From NCBI RefSeq assembly GCF_031846275.1, contig NZ_JAVRIB010000004.1:62001-126000 (forward strand): a DNA stretch of 64,000 nt. The letters are read 5' to 3'. The translations under genes were made by a program, and so were the position numbers. The notes beneath the pieces were generated by a model. The model had not been told where the DNA came from. It made no database searches and worked only from the letters and a program-made list of their open reading frames with translations. The DNA is from Spectribacter hydrogenoxidans (GTDB lineage: Bacteria > Pseudomonadota > Gammaproteobacteria > Nevskiales > Salinisphaeraceae). Positions within the stretch are counted from its first letter, which is position 1; each line of letters begins with the position of its first letter. Below, one piece after another: positions 25,638 through 35,300 of the stretch.

Positions 25638-26378
25638 ATGACTCGTCCCAGTGCCATTGTTGTTGGCGTCGGCGCGGAACAGGGCATCGGCGCCGCGGTG
25701 TGCCGACGCTTTGCCGCCGAGGGGTATCACGTGTTCGTGGCCGGCCGTACACCGGCCAAGATCGACCAGGTGGTGGCGACTATCCGGGCCGCCGGGAACA
25801 GTGCCGAGGCGGTGCCCACCGATGTGACGGTGGAAGCGGACGTGATCGCCCTGTTCGATCGCGCAATGGCGGACACCGCGGACCACGCCCCGGCGGATGT
25901 GGTGGTCTCGAACACCGGCAACAACGCTATCATCGACTTCCGCGAGCTCACTGCGGCCCAGTTCGAGGATTTCTGGCGGGTGGGCTGTTTTGGCGGCTTC
26001 CTGGTTGGCCGCGAGGCGGCCCGCCGGCTGGTGCCGCTGGGGCGCGGCACGGTGATCTTCACCGGCGCGTCGGGCAGTCTGCGGGGCAAGCCGGGATTTG
26101 CCCACTTCGCCGCCGCCAAGGCGGGGTTACGCATGCTCAGCCAGAGCATGGCCCGCGAGTACGGCCCGCAGGGCATCCACGTCGCGCATGTCCTGATTGA
26201 CGGCGGGGTGGACGGCGAGCGGGTGCGCAAGTTCGTGCCGGCGCTGGCCGAGGCCAAGGGCGAGGGCGGACTGCTTGATGTCGACGCCATTGCCGACACC
26301 TACTGGCACCTGCATTGTCAGCACCCGTCGGCCTGGACTCAGGAAATCGATCTTCGGCCGTTCAAGGAGCCGTACTAG
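25638..26378 (+). CDS. SDR-family protein lacking the catalytic tyrosine
   Basis: A short-chain dehydrogenase/reductase-fold protein of 246 residues. The nucleotide-binding region is VVGVGAEQGIGAAVCRRFAA and the Ser is in FTGASGSLRG. Where classical SDRs have YxxxK this protein reads HFAAAKAGLRML, so Tyr is replaced by Phe while Lys is kept. Other proteins with this FxxxK variant exist (from memory), so it is a subfamily trait more than a sequencing fault. The ATG at 25638 has GGAG 7 bp upstream; a second ATG lies at 25632. Its 3' end overlaps the convergent chaC gene by 17 bp. Substrate unknown. Confidence 0.87.
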   Translation: MTRPSAIVVGVGAEQGIGAAVCRRFAAEGYHVFVAGRTPAKIDQVVATIRAAGNSAEAVPTDVTVEADVIALFDRAMADTADHAPADVVVSNTGNNAIIDFRELTAAQFEDFWRVGCFGGFLVGREAARRLVPLGRGTVIFTGASGSLRGKPGFAHFAAAKAGLRMLSQSMAREYGPQGIHVAHVLIDGGVDGERVRKFVPALAEAKGEGGLLDVDAIADTYWHLHCQHPSAWTQEIDLRPFKEPY

Positions 26379-26946
26379 CGGCGGACTCCTGCGCTCGTAG
26401 TTCGTCCGCCACGGTGCGCACGTGCGGGTCATCGAAACCCAGTTCCCGCAGCGCCTCATCCAGCTGTAAAAGATAGTCCCGGTTGCGGCCGCTGGGCCCG
26501 GCCGCGTGGCGGATGTGCGTCGCGATCTCGTTGTCGGGCGCGTGCCCCAGGAAGGCGGCATTATCCGGTCCCGCGATGTAGACCAGCCCTTCGGCGGTGG
26601 CACCGTCCGCAAAGGTCAGCGGCGTGACCAGCCGCAGATAGCCGTTCTTCTCCCGGTGATCCAGATGCTCGAATACGCCGGGGGCGACCCGATAGGCCAT
26701 GCCGCCGCAAGTCTCGCCGGCCGCCTCAATCAGCGTGACCACGCGGCCGGGCGCGTCCGGCGTGCCGCGGTGATCATGCGAGCCCTGCCAGAAGCGTCGC
26801 GCCCAGCCCTCGATGGTGGCCGGCCGGTGTTCCAGGAAGGCGAAATCCGCCTTGTAGATCAGCGAGCCATACCCGAACAGCCACACCTCGTCGCGGCCCG
26901 TCAGGTGATTCTGACGGCGGTTGTGCTCGATCGTGTTGAAGGACAT
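26362..26946 (-). CDS. chaC: ChaC-like gamma-glutamylcyclotransferase
   Basis: The 194-residue ChaC/GCG-type enzyme degrades glutathione to 5-oxoproline and Cys-Gly. The substrate-binding YGSL motif is in VWLFGYGSLIYKADF, and WARRFWQGSHDHRGTPDAPG and the catalytic Glu region LDHREKNGYLR follow. It is convergent and overlapping with the SDR gene. Confidence 0.9.
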   Translation of the reverse strand: MSFNTIEHNRRQNHLTGRDEVWLFGYGSLIYKADFAFLEHRPATIEGWARRFWQGSHDHRGTPDAPGRVVTLIEAAGETCGGMAYRVAPGVFEHLDHREKNGYLRLVTPLTFADGATAEGLVYIAGPDNAAFLGHAPDNEIATHIRHAAGPSGRNRDYLLQLDEALRELGFDDPHVRTVADELRAQESAASTAP

Positions 26947-27065
26947 GGCTGCTGGCGACCGCCGGTTGCGTGCGGTGTCGTGAGCGGATTGCGGATCGTC
27001 ATTCTACGCGGCCGCCGGTCCCTCGGGCAGCCGTGCCACAATGGTTTTCGGGGCCGGATCGGGAG

Positions 27066-28859
27066 ATGCACGTGCGCAGATGGCTGTTGGTGGCGGGTTT
27101 CGGGCTGCCGGGACTGCTGCTCCTGGCGTTGGTCGGCATCTGGCTTTTCTACAACGTGGGCCAGCACCGGGCTGCGCTGGAAACGGCGGTGTCCGAAGCC
27201 ATCGGGCGTGATTTCCGGATCGGGGGCGACCTGCGCCTGGATCGCGGCTGGCCGCCGGCGTTGTCGGCGGCGTCGGTGTCGCTGGCGAATGCGGACTGGG
27301 CTGATAATGGGCCGCTGATTGCTGCGGAGCGCATCGACATCGGCGTGGCGCTGTTGCCCCTGCTCAGCGGCACGATCGATCTGCGCGACGTCACCGTGAC
27401 CGGCGCGCAAGTCCGTCTGGCACGTCATTCCGAACATGGCGCCAACTGGCAACTGGGCCGCTCGCCAGCGGATGCCGCCGAGGGAGATGACGAGAGCGGT
27501 TGGACGGTAGGTTTCCCCCGGACTGTCACCCTGCGCGATGCCCAGGTTGTTTATCGGCCGGATGAGCGGACCGAGGCCGAGCAGGCCACGGTGTCCCGTC
27601 TGACATTGCAGGCGCCCGGCGCCAACCGGCCGATGACGCTCGAACTGGAAGGCCGCTACCGCGAGCGGGCGCTTCAGATCGACGCCCGAATGGATGCCTG
27701 GCAGCGCCTGCGGGACACCGATGCCGAGTACCGGGTTCACGCATTCGACTGGCGGCTGGGGGAGTCCGATCTCAGCGGCTCCGGACGGCTGGTGCGGGGC
27801 GGCGAGCGTCCGCGGCTGACCGGTGAGCTGACCTCGGACCAGTTCGATCTGCGGCCGTTCCAGGGCGAGGCCGCCAAGTCCGGTGAAGACCGCCTGATCT
27901 CGGATACGCCGATGCCCCTGGCCCCACTGCAGGCGCTGGACGCCGATATTGATGTCACCGCCGGTCGCGTCATCAGTAACGGCCTGGTGCTGGAAGACCT
28001 CGAAACCACGCTGGCCCTGGATGCCGGAAAGCTGCGCATCGACCCGATCCGGGCGCAGCTTGCCGGCGGGCAGCTCGAGGCGACGCTGGGCCTGGACGCC
28101 AACCCCTCCCCGCCGGTACTGGCCCTCGGCGTGCAACTGGCGGATTTCCGGCCGGGCGAACTGCCGGCCCTGGCTGATGCCGATCTCATCGACGCGGCCC
28201 CCAGTGATTTCCGGTTGCAGGGGGAGGGCGCCGGGAGCAGCCCGGCGGCGGTGGCCGGCAACTTCAACGGGGATCTGCAGCTGTCGGTGGGCCGGGGCAC
28301 GCTGGGCAATAACGCCACCAATGTCATCGGCGCCGATGTGGTGTTTTCGGTGCTGCAGCAGATCAACCCGTTGGCCGACGAGGAGGCCCGTACCGATCTG
28401 GTGTGTGCGGCTCTGAAGCTGGCGATCAAGGACGGCGTGGCGCAGGGGGAGAAGGCCATTGCCATGCAGACCGACAAGGTCAACGTTCTGGGTAACGCGG
28501 TGATCGACCTGGCCTCCGAGGCGGTGGCCATCCGGGTCAAGCCCACCGCGCGCAGCGGCATCGGGGTGAATTTGGGCACGCTGGCCGGCGGCTTTTCCAT
28601 CGGCGGTACCCTCACCAGACCGCGCCCCACCTCCGGCGACCTGACCGCCAAGCTGCAGGCGGCCGGCCGTGTCGGCGCGGCTATCACCACGGGCGGGTTG
28701 TCGCTGATCGCGGAAGGGGCATTCGATCGCACCTTTGCCACGGATGATCCCTGTGGCGTGGTGCTGGCGGACGGCGCCAGCGAGTCAGCGAAACCCGGGA
28801 TACTGGAACGGGCCGGTGACAAGGCGCGCGACCTCTTCGACGGCCTGTTCGGTCAGTAG
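27066..28859 (+). CDS. AsmA-family envelope protein
   Basis: A 597-residue protein with one N-terminal transmembrane helix (LLVAGFGLPGLLLLALVGIW) and a long periplasmic part. It has the AsmA N-terminal pattern (AVSEAIGRDFRIGGDLRLDR, DIGVALLPLLSGTIDLRDV) and the C-terminal AsmA_2-like region (INPLADEEARTDLVCAALKL, GVAQGEKAIAMQTDKVNVLG). AsmA-like proteins help maintain the outer membrane, probably by lipid transport between the membranes. GGGAG precedes the ATG at 27066. It ends 7 bp inside the convergent phosphatase gene. Confidence 0.87.
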   Translation: MHVRRWLLVAGFGLPGLLLLALVGIWLFYNVGQHRAALETAVSEAIGRDFRIGGDLRLDRGWPPALSAASVSLANADWADNGPLIAAERIDIGVALLPLLSGTIDLRDVTVTGAQVRLARHSEHGANWQLGRSPADAAEGDDESGWTVGFPRTVTLRDAQVVYRPDERTEAEQATVSRLTLQAPGANRPMTLELEGRYRERALQIDARMDAWQRLRDTDAEYRVHAFDWRLGESDLSGSGRLVRGGERPRLTGELTSDQFDLRPFQGEAAKSGEDRLISDTPMPLAPLQALDADIDVTAGRVISNGLVLEDLETTLALDAGKLRIDPIRAQLAGGQLEATLGLDANPSPPVLALGVQLADFRPGELPALADADLIDAAPSDFRLQGEGAGSSPAAVAGNFNGDLQLSVGRGTLGNNATNVIGADVVFSVLQQINPLADEEARTDLVCAALKLAIKDGVAQGEKAIAMQTDKVNVLGNAVIDLASEAVAIRVKPTARSGIGVNLGTLAGGFSIGGTLTRPRPTSGDLTAKLQAAGRVGAAITTGGLSLIAEGAFDRTFATDDPCGVVLADGASESAKPGILERAGDKARDLFDGLFGQ

Positions 28860-29524
28860 TCGGGCAGGGCCGCGACCACGGTGACATTGTCCTGAGCTAC
28901 CGCGTTGGTGCTGTCAATCCGGGTCAGCAGGTCGGTAACCGCCGCCCGGGCGCTGACCGCCGTGCCTATTGCCTCGGCCAGTGCGGATTCGGGCAGGGTC
29001 TCTATGCCGTCGCTGGCAATCAGATAACGTGGGTGCGGTGCCTTGGCCGGCGGCAGTTGGGCAACGTCAACACGGGTAAGTGCCGGTCCCAGGCAGCTGG
29101 ATACCATGGGCCCGTCGCCATGGACTTCGTTGACCCGGGCAAGCCTGTCGCCGTCCAGGCGGTAGATCAGGCTGTCGCCCACGCTGGCCCGGTAGACGGC
29201 ATCGGGGGCGAACAGCAGTGCCGCCAGCGTGGTGCCCAGTCCGGCGAGGGCGGGGTCGTCACGCTCGATCACGTGCAGGCGCGCGTCGGCGGCCCGCAGA
29301 GCCGCTTCCAGGACAGCAGGCGGTTGTTGCCAGCGTTCGGCGGACGTGGCGCGCAGGTAATCCACGAAGCTGTCGATGGCTGCGTTGCTGGCCACATCCC
29401 CACCGGGGTGACCACCCATGCCATCGGCCACCACCGCAAGCTGAAAGTCGCCCAGGCTCGTCCACGCCAGGCTGTCTTCCTGCTGGCGGCGAGCGCCCTG
29501 GATCTGGTCACCATGAATGTCCAT
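28853..29524 (-). CDS. PP2C-family serine/threonine phosphatase
   Basis: A compact PPM/PP2C phosphatase of 223 residues. Metal ligands lie in QEDSLAWTSLGDFQLAVVAD followed by GMGGHPGGDVAS, in YLIASDGIETLPE and in AVAQDNVTVVAAL. The ATG at 29524 (MDIHGDQIQGARRQQEDS) fits the family; the frame upstream is antisense to the next gene and is not coding. Such stand-alone phosphatases usually act with an Hanks-type kinase, but none is encoded nearby. The partner kinase is unknown. Confidence 0.88.
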   Translation of the reverse strand: MDIHGDQIQGARRQQEDSLAWTSLGDFQLAVVADGMGGHPGGDVASNAAIDSFVDYLRATSAERWQQPPAVLEAALRAADARLHVIERDDPALAGLGTTLAALLFAPDAVYRASVGDSLIYRLDGDRLARVNEVHGDGPMVSSCLGPALTRVDVAQLPPAKAPHPRYLIASDGIETLPESALAEAIGTAVSARAAVTDLLTRIDSTNAVAQDNVTVVAALPDY

Positions 29525-29573
29525 GGTGCTAGTCTCGGGGCACGCCGGGGGCTTCGGCAAACAGGGAGAGGTT

Positions 29574-29894
29574 ATGGACGTTTTCTTTCGTGTGCAGCTG
29601 GTCAAGCCGGAGTCGATGTCGCTGGCCGAGTTCTTCGACGTCTGGATCGCGGAAACCGAGGCGGTGATGGGCGCTCGCGATGCGGGCGTGATCAAGTGGG
29701 TCTACAAGGTGGCCGGTCAGTACGAGGTGGTCGGCGTGATTGCCGTGGACTCGGCCGAGCATCTCGACGAGCTGATCCATCAGCTGCCCGTCTGGCGCGA
29801 CTCGGCCGGCCATACCGTCGTGGACATGGAGTGGCTGCCGTTGACCGACTATGCGGCATGGTCGAAGCAGATGAAGGCGCATAACGCCGGCTGA
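29574..29894 (+). CDS. Muconolactone delta-isomerase-like protein
   Basis: A 106-residue ferredoxin-like-fold protein resembling muconolactone isomerase (CatC family): an N-terminal strand MDVFFRVQLVKPESMSLAE, then KVAGQYEVVGVIAVDSAEHL and DELIHQLPVW near the conserved QLPL-like motif. GAGAGG precedes the ATG. No catechol-pathway genes lie nearby, so participation in beta-ketoadipate degradation cannot be claimed. Confidence 0.7.
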   Translation: MDVFFRVQLVKPESMSLAEFFDVWIAETEAVMGARDAGVIKWVYKVAGQYEVVGVIAVDSAEHLDELIHQLPVWRDSAGHTVVDMEWLPLTDYAAWSKQMKAHNAG

Positions 29895-29904
29895 CCTGCC
29901 GAGC

Positions 29905-31596
29905 TTAATCCGCTAGTGGGCGCTTGGGTGTCGACGTCCGCTGGCGTGTCTGCCAGGCCGGTGGCTCGTGGACCGGGACGTCCGTCGGGGCCAGCGGCGG
30001 CCGCCCCAGAATCGCGTCGGCTGCCTTTTCGGCCAGCATGATGGTGGGCGCGTTGATGTTGCCGCAGGTCAGGCGCGGCATGATCGAGGAATCCACCACC
30101 CGCAGATTGCCGATGCCGTGCACGCGGCAGGCCGGATCGACCACGGCCAGGTCATCGGTGCCCATGCGACAGGTGCTGCAGGGGTGATAGGCGGTTTCCG
30201 CATGCTCGGCCACCCAGGCGTCGATCTCGTCGTCGGTGGTAACCGCCGGTCCCGGTGACAGCTCCTCGCCCCGATAGTCGTCCAGGGCGGGCTGGGCGAA
30301 GATTTCCCGCGTCAGGCGCAGGCCGGTGCGGAACGCCTCGCGGTCGGCGTCCTCCTGCAGGTAGTTGAAGGTCAGCACCGGCGCACTTTGCGGGTCCGTG
30401 GGCCGAAGGCGGACGTGGCCGCGGCTGTCCGGCTTGTTCGGCCCCAGGTGGGCCTGGAAGCCGTGACCGGGCGCGGCGCTGGAACCGTCGTAGGCGATGG
30501 CGCCGGGCAGGAAGTGGAACTGGATGTCCGGGTAGCGCAGACCCGCCCGGCTGCGGATGTAGCCGTTGGCCTCGAACTGGTTACTGGCGCCAAGGCCGTC
30601 GCGGCGTAACAGCCAGCGGGCCCCGATGCCGAGCTTGCTGAGCGCGCCGAGGCGGCCATTCAGGCTGATCGGCCGCCGGCAGGTGTGCTGCACCCAGATT
30701 TCCAGATGATCCTGCAGATTGGCGCCTACGCCGGGCAGGTCGTGGACCACCTCGATGCCGTGCTCGCGCAGGTGGGCCGCCGGGCCGATGCCCGAGAGCA
30801 TCAGCAGTTTGGGCGAATTGAATGCGCTGGCCGCGAGGATTACCTCCCGCCGGGCCTGCAGCCGATGCGAGCGGCCGCCGCGTCGGTAGACCAGGCCGGT
30901 GGCGCGATGGCCATCCAGCAGGATTCGCTCGGCCAGGGCGTGCCGGATGACCTGCAGATTGGGCCGTCGCCGGGCCGGTTCGAGATAGGCGCGGGCGGTA
31001 GAGCAGCGCTCGCCGTCGCGCACCGACATGTCCATGCGCCCGAAGCCCTCCTGGCGGTGGCCGTTGTAATCGGTCGTGTGTCCGTAGCCGGCCTGGGCCC
31101 CGGCCTCGATGAAGGCCCGGTAGAGCGGGTTGGCCATGCCGTTGCCGTTGCACACGCCGACCGGCCCGCCGGTGGCCCGGTAGTCATCGGCACCGTACAG
31201 GCAGTCCTCCGCGCGCCGGAAATAGGGCAGCACGTGGGCGTAGTCCCAGCCGGTGGCGCCCCGCGCGGCCCAGTCGTCGAAATCCCCGGCGCTGCCGCGC
31301 ACCCAGGCCATGCCGTTGATCGACGACGAGCCGCCGACCACCTTGCCGCGGGCATGGTGCAGGCGCCGGCCGTTGAGGCCCGGCTCGGGCTCGCTGTACA
31401 GCCCCCAGTCGTAGCGCTTCATGCCCATGGGAATGGACAGCGCCGCGGGCATCCGGATCAGCGGGGAGCGGTCGCTGCCGCCGAACTCCAGCAGGCAGAC
31501 CGAGAAGCGGCCGTCCGCGCTCAGTCGGTCGGCCAGCACGCAGCCGGCCGAGCCGGCGCCGACGATGAGGTAGTCGAAAGTCTGGGTATCGGTCAT
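29905..31596 (-). CDS. GMC-family FAD-dependent oxidoreductase (choline/alcohol dehydrogenase type)
   Basis: A 563-residue flavoprotein of the glucose-methanol-choline family. The FAD dinucleotide motif is YLIVGAGSAGCVLADRLS. ARGKVVGGSSSINGMAWVRG and SAFNSPKLLMLSGIGP are the two GMC signatures, and the catalytic His pair lies in AYHPCSTCRMG and GNINAPTIMLAEKAAD. The length and sequence are close to choline dehydrogenase BetA, but betB and betI are absent, so a general alcohol or polyethylene-glycol dehydrogenase is equally possible. The ATG at 31596 was preferred to an upstream in-frame ATG lying in the next promoter. Confidence 0.88.
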   Translation of the reverse strand: MTDTQTFDYLIVGAGSAGCVLADRLSADGRFSVCLLEFGGSDRSPLIRMPAALSIPMGMKRYDWGLYSEPEPGLNGRRLHHARGKVVGGSSSINGMAWVRGSAGDFDDWAARGATGWDYAHVLPYFRRAEDCLYGADDYRATGGPVGVCNGNGMANPLYRAFIEAGAQAGYGHTTDYNGHRQEGFGRMDMSVRDGERCSTARAYLEPARRRPNLQVIRHALAERILLDGHRATGLVYRRGGRSHRLQARREVILAASAFNSPKLLMLSGIGPAAHLREHGIEVVHDLPGVGANLQDHLEIWVQHTCRRPISLNGRLGALSKLGIGARWLLRRDGLGASNQFEANGYIRSRAGLRYPDIQFHFLPGAIAYDGSSAAPGHGFQAHLGPNKPDSRGHVRLRPTDPQSAPVLTFNYLQEDADREAFRTGLRLTREIFAQPALDDYRGEELSPGPAVTTDDEIDAWVAEHAETAYHPCSTCRMGTDDLAVVDPACRVHGIGNLRVVDSSIMPRLTCGNINAPTIMLAEKAADAILGRPPLAPTDVPVHEPPAWQTRQRTSTPKRPLAD

Positions 31597-31663
31597 GAGC
31601 GGCGGCGCTTTAGCAAACCGCGACAGGTTAACAATCCGACCATGACAACCAGGCAGCAGAGTT

Positions 31664-31686
31664 GTGTACACTATTCTCGTGTACAC
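31664..31686. promoter_or_regulatory. Candidate operator of the second toxin-antitoxin pair
   Basis: Two copies of the self-complementary octamer GTGTACAC (31664-31671 and 31679-31686) are separated by TATTCTC, so the whole 23 bp is a near-perfect dyad. It ends 17 bp before the antitoxin ATG, where ribbon-helix-helix antitoxins normally bind to repress their own operon. Confidence 0.6.
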
Positions 31687-31703
31687 GAAAACAGTGTGAA
31701 GTG

Positions 31704-31928
31704 ATGAAGAACATTACGCTGAGTGCGGATAATGCGCTGATCGAGGCGGCCCGGGCGCGTGCCCGCGCCGAGCACACCACCCTCAACGCCGAGTTTCGCC
31801 GCTGGCTGGCCGATTACGCCCGACGTGATCAGCAATTGCAGGAAGCCCGGGCGGTGCTGGACGAATTGCGGGGAAAGCTGCGCACCGACGGGCGCAGGTT
31901 CACCCGCGAGGAAATGAATGAGCGCTGA
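31704..31928 (+). CDS. Antitoxin of a VapBC-like module
   Basis: A 74-residue protein beginning MKNITLSADNALIEAARARA, which fits a ribbon-helix-helix DNA-binding fold, followed by TTLNAEFRRWLADYARR and a charged tail. Its 3' end overlaps the PIN toxin by 11 bp. The ATG at 31704 is preferred; an upstream in-frame codon lies inside the operator. Confidence 0.82.
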   Translation: MKNITLSADNALIEAARARARAEHTTLNAEFRRWLADYARRDQQLQEARAVLDELRGKLRTDGRRFTREEMNER

Positions 31929-32343
31929 TTTTCTGGATTCGAACGTGCTGGTCTATTTGTTCGATGACAAGGACCAGCGCAAGCGGGATCGTGCGTCAGC
32001 GGTGGTAGACGGGGCGCTGGCCGAAGGGTCCGGCGTAATCAGTTTTCAGGTGGTTCAGGAAACGCTGAATATCATCCTGACCAAACTCGCCACGCCGGCA
32101 ACGCCGACTGATGCAGGTCGGTTTCTCAACACCGTGCTGGCACCGCTTTGGCATGTCATGCCGTCGCCCGGTCTTTATCGCGACGCGGTCGAATTACAGC
32201 CGCGTTACGGCTACAGCTTCTACGACAGCCTGATCATAGCCGCCGCGCGCGAGGCTGGTTGCCGGCGCCTGCTCACCGAGGATATGCAGCACGGCCAGCG
32301 GATCGGTGATCTCGTGATCGAAAATCCGTTTTCCGGCACTTGA
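31918..32343 (+). CDS. VapC-like PIN-domain toxin
   Basis: A 141-residue PIN-domain ribonuclease: first Asp in DFLDSNVLVYLFDD, Glu in QVVQETLNIIL, and the C-terminal acidic cluster YSFYDSLIIAAAREAGC followed by LLTEDMQHGQRI. This set and spacing are typical of VapC. Expected to cleave tRNA or rRNA when released from its antitoxin. It differs in sequence from the PIN toxin at 6863. Confidence 0.88.
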   Translation: MSADFLDSNVLVYLFDDKDQRKRDRASAVVDGALAEGSGVISFQVVQETLNIILTKLATPATPTDAGRFLNTVLAPLWHVMPSPGLYRDAVELQPRYGYSFYDSLIIAAAREAGCRRLLTEDMQHGQRIGDLVIENPFSGT

Positions 32344-32384
32344 GTGAATCGCAACACGACCAGCACCGCGGTTCACGCGGCGTC

Positions 32385-35300
32385 ATGAGCGCACATAACG
32401 ACCGCGGGTCGCCGCTGGAAGAGCTACAAACCCGCGATCGCCACCGCCTGCTCAGTCAGCTACAGAGTGCGCGATCGTCGGACAAGCGCCGGGCGCTGGA
32501 AACCGAGGTGGCAGCGAGCGCGGCAAAAACCCGCGACCGCCTGGCGGCTCGGCCGGCCATCGACTTGGTCGCGGAACTCCCGGTATCGACCCGCGCCGAG
32601 GAAATTGCGTCGGCGGTGCGTGATCATCAGGTAGTGGTGGTCTGCGGCGCCACCGGTTCCGGCAAGACCACCCAGTTGCCCAAGATCCTGATGCAGGCCG
32701 GACTGGGGGCGCGCGGGCTGATCGGCCACACCCAACCGCGCCGCCTGGCGGCCCGCAGCGTGGCCCAGCGCATCGCCGACGAGGTCGCGGTGCCGCTGGG
32801 CGGGCTGGTGGGTTTCCAGACGCGGTTCGAGCAGAGCGTGGGCGAGGCTACCCAGGTCAAGCTGATGACCGACGGCATCCTGCTGGCCGAGACCGCGCGG
32901 GACCGGTTCCTCAACCGCTACGAGGCCATCGTCATTGACGAGGCCCACGAGCGCACACTCAACGTCGATTTCCTGCTGGGCTACCTCAAGCGGCTGCTGC
33001 CGAAACGGCCCGATCTGAAGCTGATCGTCACCTCGGCTACCATCGATCCGGGACGCTTTTCGGCGTTCTTCAATGATGCGCCGGTCATCGATGTCGAGGG
33101 TCGAAGCTACCCGGTGACGGTGCGCTACCGCCCGCCGGACGAGGGCACCGATCAGCCCGAAGCCGTGGAGGCCGCGGTGCGCGAACTCTGGCGGGAAGGC
33201 CCCGGCGACATCCTGGTGTTCCTGCCCGGCGAGCGCGATATCCGGGACACGGAACGACATCTGGCGAAAGCGCTGGCGGGCTCGAAATTCGCCGGTGCCG
33301 AAATCGTGCCGCTTTACGCCCGCCTGACCCGCTCGGCTCAGAATCGCATCTTCGCCTCCAGCAACGGTTTCCGCGTGGTGCTGGCCACCAATGTGGCCGA
33401 AACCTCGTTGACCGTGCCGGGCATCCGCTACGTGGTCGACACCGGGCTGGCCCGCATCAGCCGCTATTCCACCGCCGCCAAGGTGCAGCGGCTGCCGATC
33501 GAGCCGGTCGCCCGGGCCAGTTGCGACCAGCGGGCCGGCCGCTGCGGGCGGGTGGCGCCGGGCATCTGCATTCGGCTGTTCGCCGAAGACGACTACGACA
33601 ATCGCCCGGCCTTTACCGACCCGGAAATCCGCCGCACCAATCTGGCCAGCGTGCTGCTGACCATGGCCGATCTGCGGCTGGGGGATATCGAGGACTTTCC
33701 CTTCGTCGACCCGCCCGAACGCCGCCATATCCAGGACGGCCGCAACCTGTTGCAGCAACTGGAGGCGCTGACGCGCGGCAAGGATGGGCATAGGATCACG
33801 AAGCTGGGTCGGCGACTGGCCCGGCTGCCGCTGGATCCCCGCATCGGCCGCATGCTGCTGGCTGGCCACGATCAGGGGGTGTTGCCGGCCCTGCGGGTGC
33901 TGGCCGCGGGGCTGACCATCCAGGATCCGCGCGAGCGCCCGGCCGAGGCCCGGCAGGCGGCGGACGAGGCGCACAAGCCGTTCACCGACAACCGGTCCGA
34001 TTTCATCGGCCTGCTCCGGGTCTGGGATGCCTTCGCCGCGATCAAGCGAGAACGCTCCGGTAACCAGTTGCGCAAGTGGTGCCGCGAGCATTTCCTCAAC
34101 TTCATGCGCCTGCGCGAGTGGGAGGACCTGGTCCGCCAGCTGCGCCGCATCGGCAGCGACATCGGCCTGCCCAATCAGCGGCTGGCCACAAAGCTGGCCG
34201 ACAGCGACTACAACGCCCTGCATTCGGCGCTGCTGGCCGGCCTGCCGGATCACGTCGGGCAGCTCGACGAGCGGGGCGAGTATCTGGGCGCCCGCGGACG
34301 GCGCTTCCGCATCTTCCCCGGGTCCGCACTGGCCGGCCGCAACCCCAAGTGGCTGGTGGCCGGCGAACTGATCGAGACCAGCCGGTTGTACGCCCACCAC
34401 GTGGCAATGGTGGAGCCGGCCTGGATCGAGCAGGCCGCCGCCCACCTGGTGCAGTGCGAGCATTACGAGCCGCACTGGGCCAAGCGGCGCGGGCATGTGG
34501 CGGGGCGCGAGCGGGTGAAACTGTTCGGCCTGACCCTGGCCGACGGCCGCAAGGTGGACTACGGCCGCATCGACCGGGCCGCGGCCCGCGAGATATTCAT
34601 CCGCGACGGGCTGGTCGCCTTTGCCGTGACCGACAATCGCAACCGGTTGCCCGAGTTCCTGGCCCACAACCAGACACTGGTGACCGATATCGCCGATCGC
34701 GAGGCCCGCTTTCGCCGTCGCGATCTGCTGGTGGACGAAACCACCCAGGCTGCGTTCTACGACGAAGTGTTGCCGGCCGCGGTCTGCGACCGCAAGTCGC
34801 TGATGGCCTGGATCAACGACCATGGCGATGCCGCGCTGCGCTTCGACGAGGACAGCCTGTTGCGCCACGCGGGGCTGGATCTGCCGGCCGACGCGTTTCC
34901 CGAGGTGCTGCGTCTGGGCGACGTGCCCATCGGCCTGGTCTACCGCTTCGAGCCGGGGGACCCGGATGACGGTGTCACCGCGCGGCTGCCGCTGCCGATG
35001 ATCAACCAGTTTCCCGACGAGCGGGCGGACTGGCTGGTGCCGGGTCTGCTGGAGGAGAAGATCCGCGAGTACTTCAAGGCCCTGCCCAAGGCCCAGCGCC
35101 GCCAGGTGGTGCCGGTACCGGAATTCGCCCGGGCCGCCGCCGAGCGGCTGGATTTCGCCTCGGGCAGCCTGCGGGATCGGCTGCGCGAGGCGGTTCGGGC
35201 CATGACCGGCAGCGCCATTCCAGCGGATGCCTGGCAGGGCTTTTCACCGAGCCGGCATCTGCAGATGCGCTTCGAGGTGATCGACGAGCAGGGCCGGGTG

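Noticed and set aside
32460..34868. A minus-strand open frame of about 802 codons opposite hrpA
   Set aside because: Antisense to an RNA helicase with all motifs intact; no similarity to any protein.
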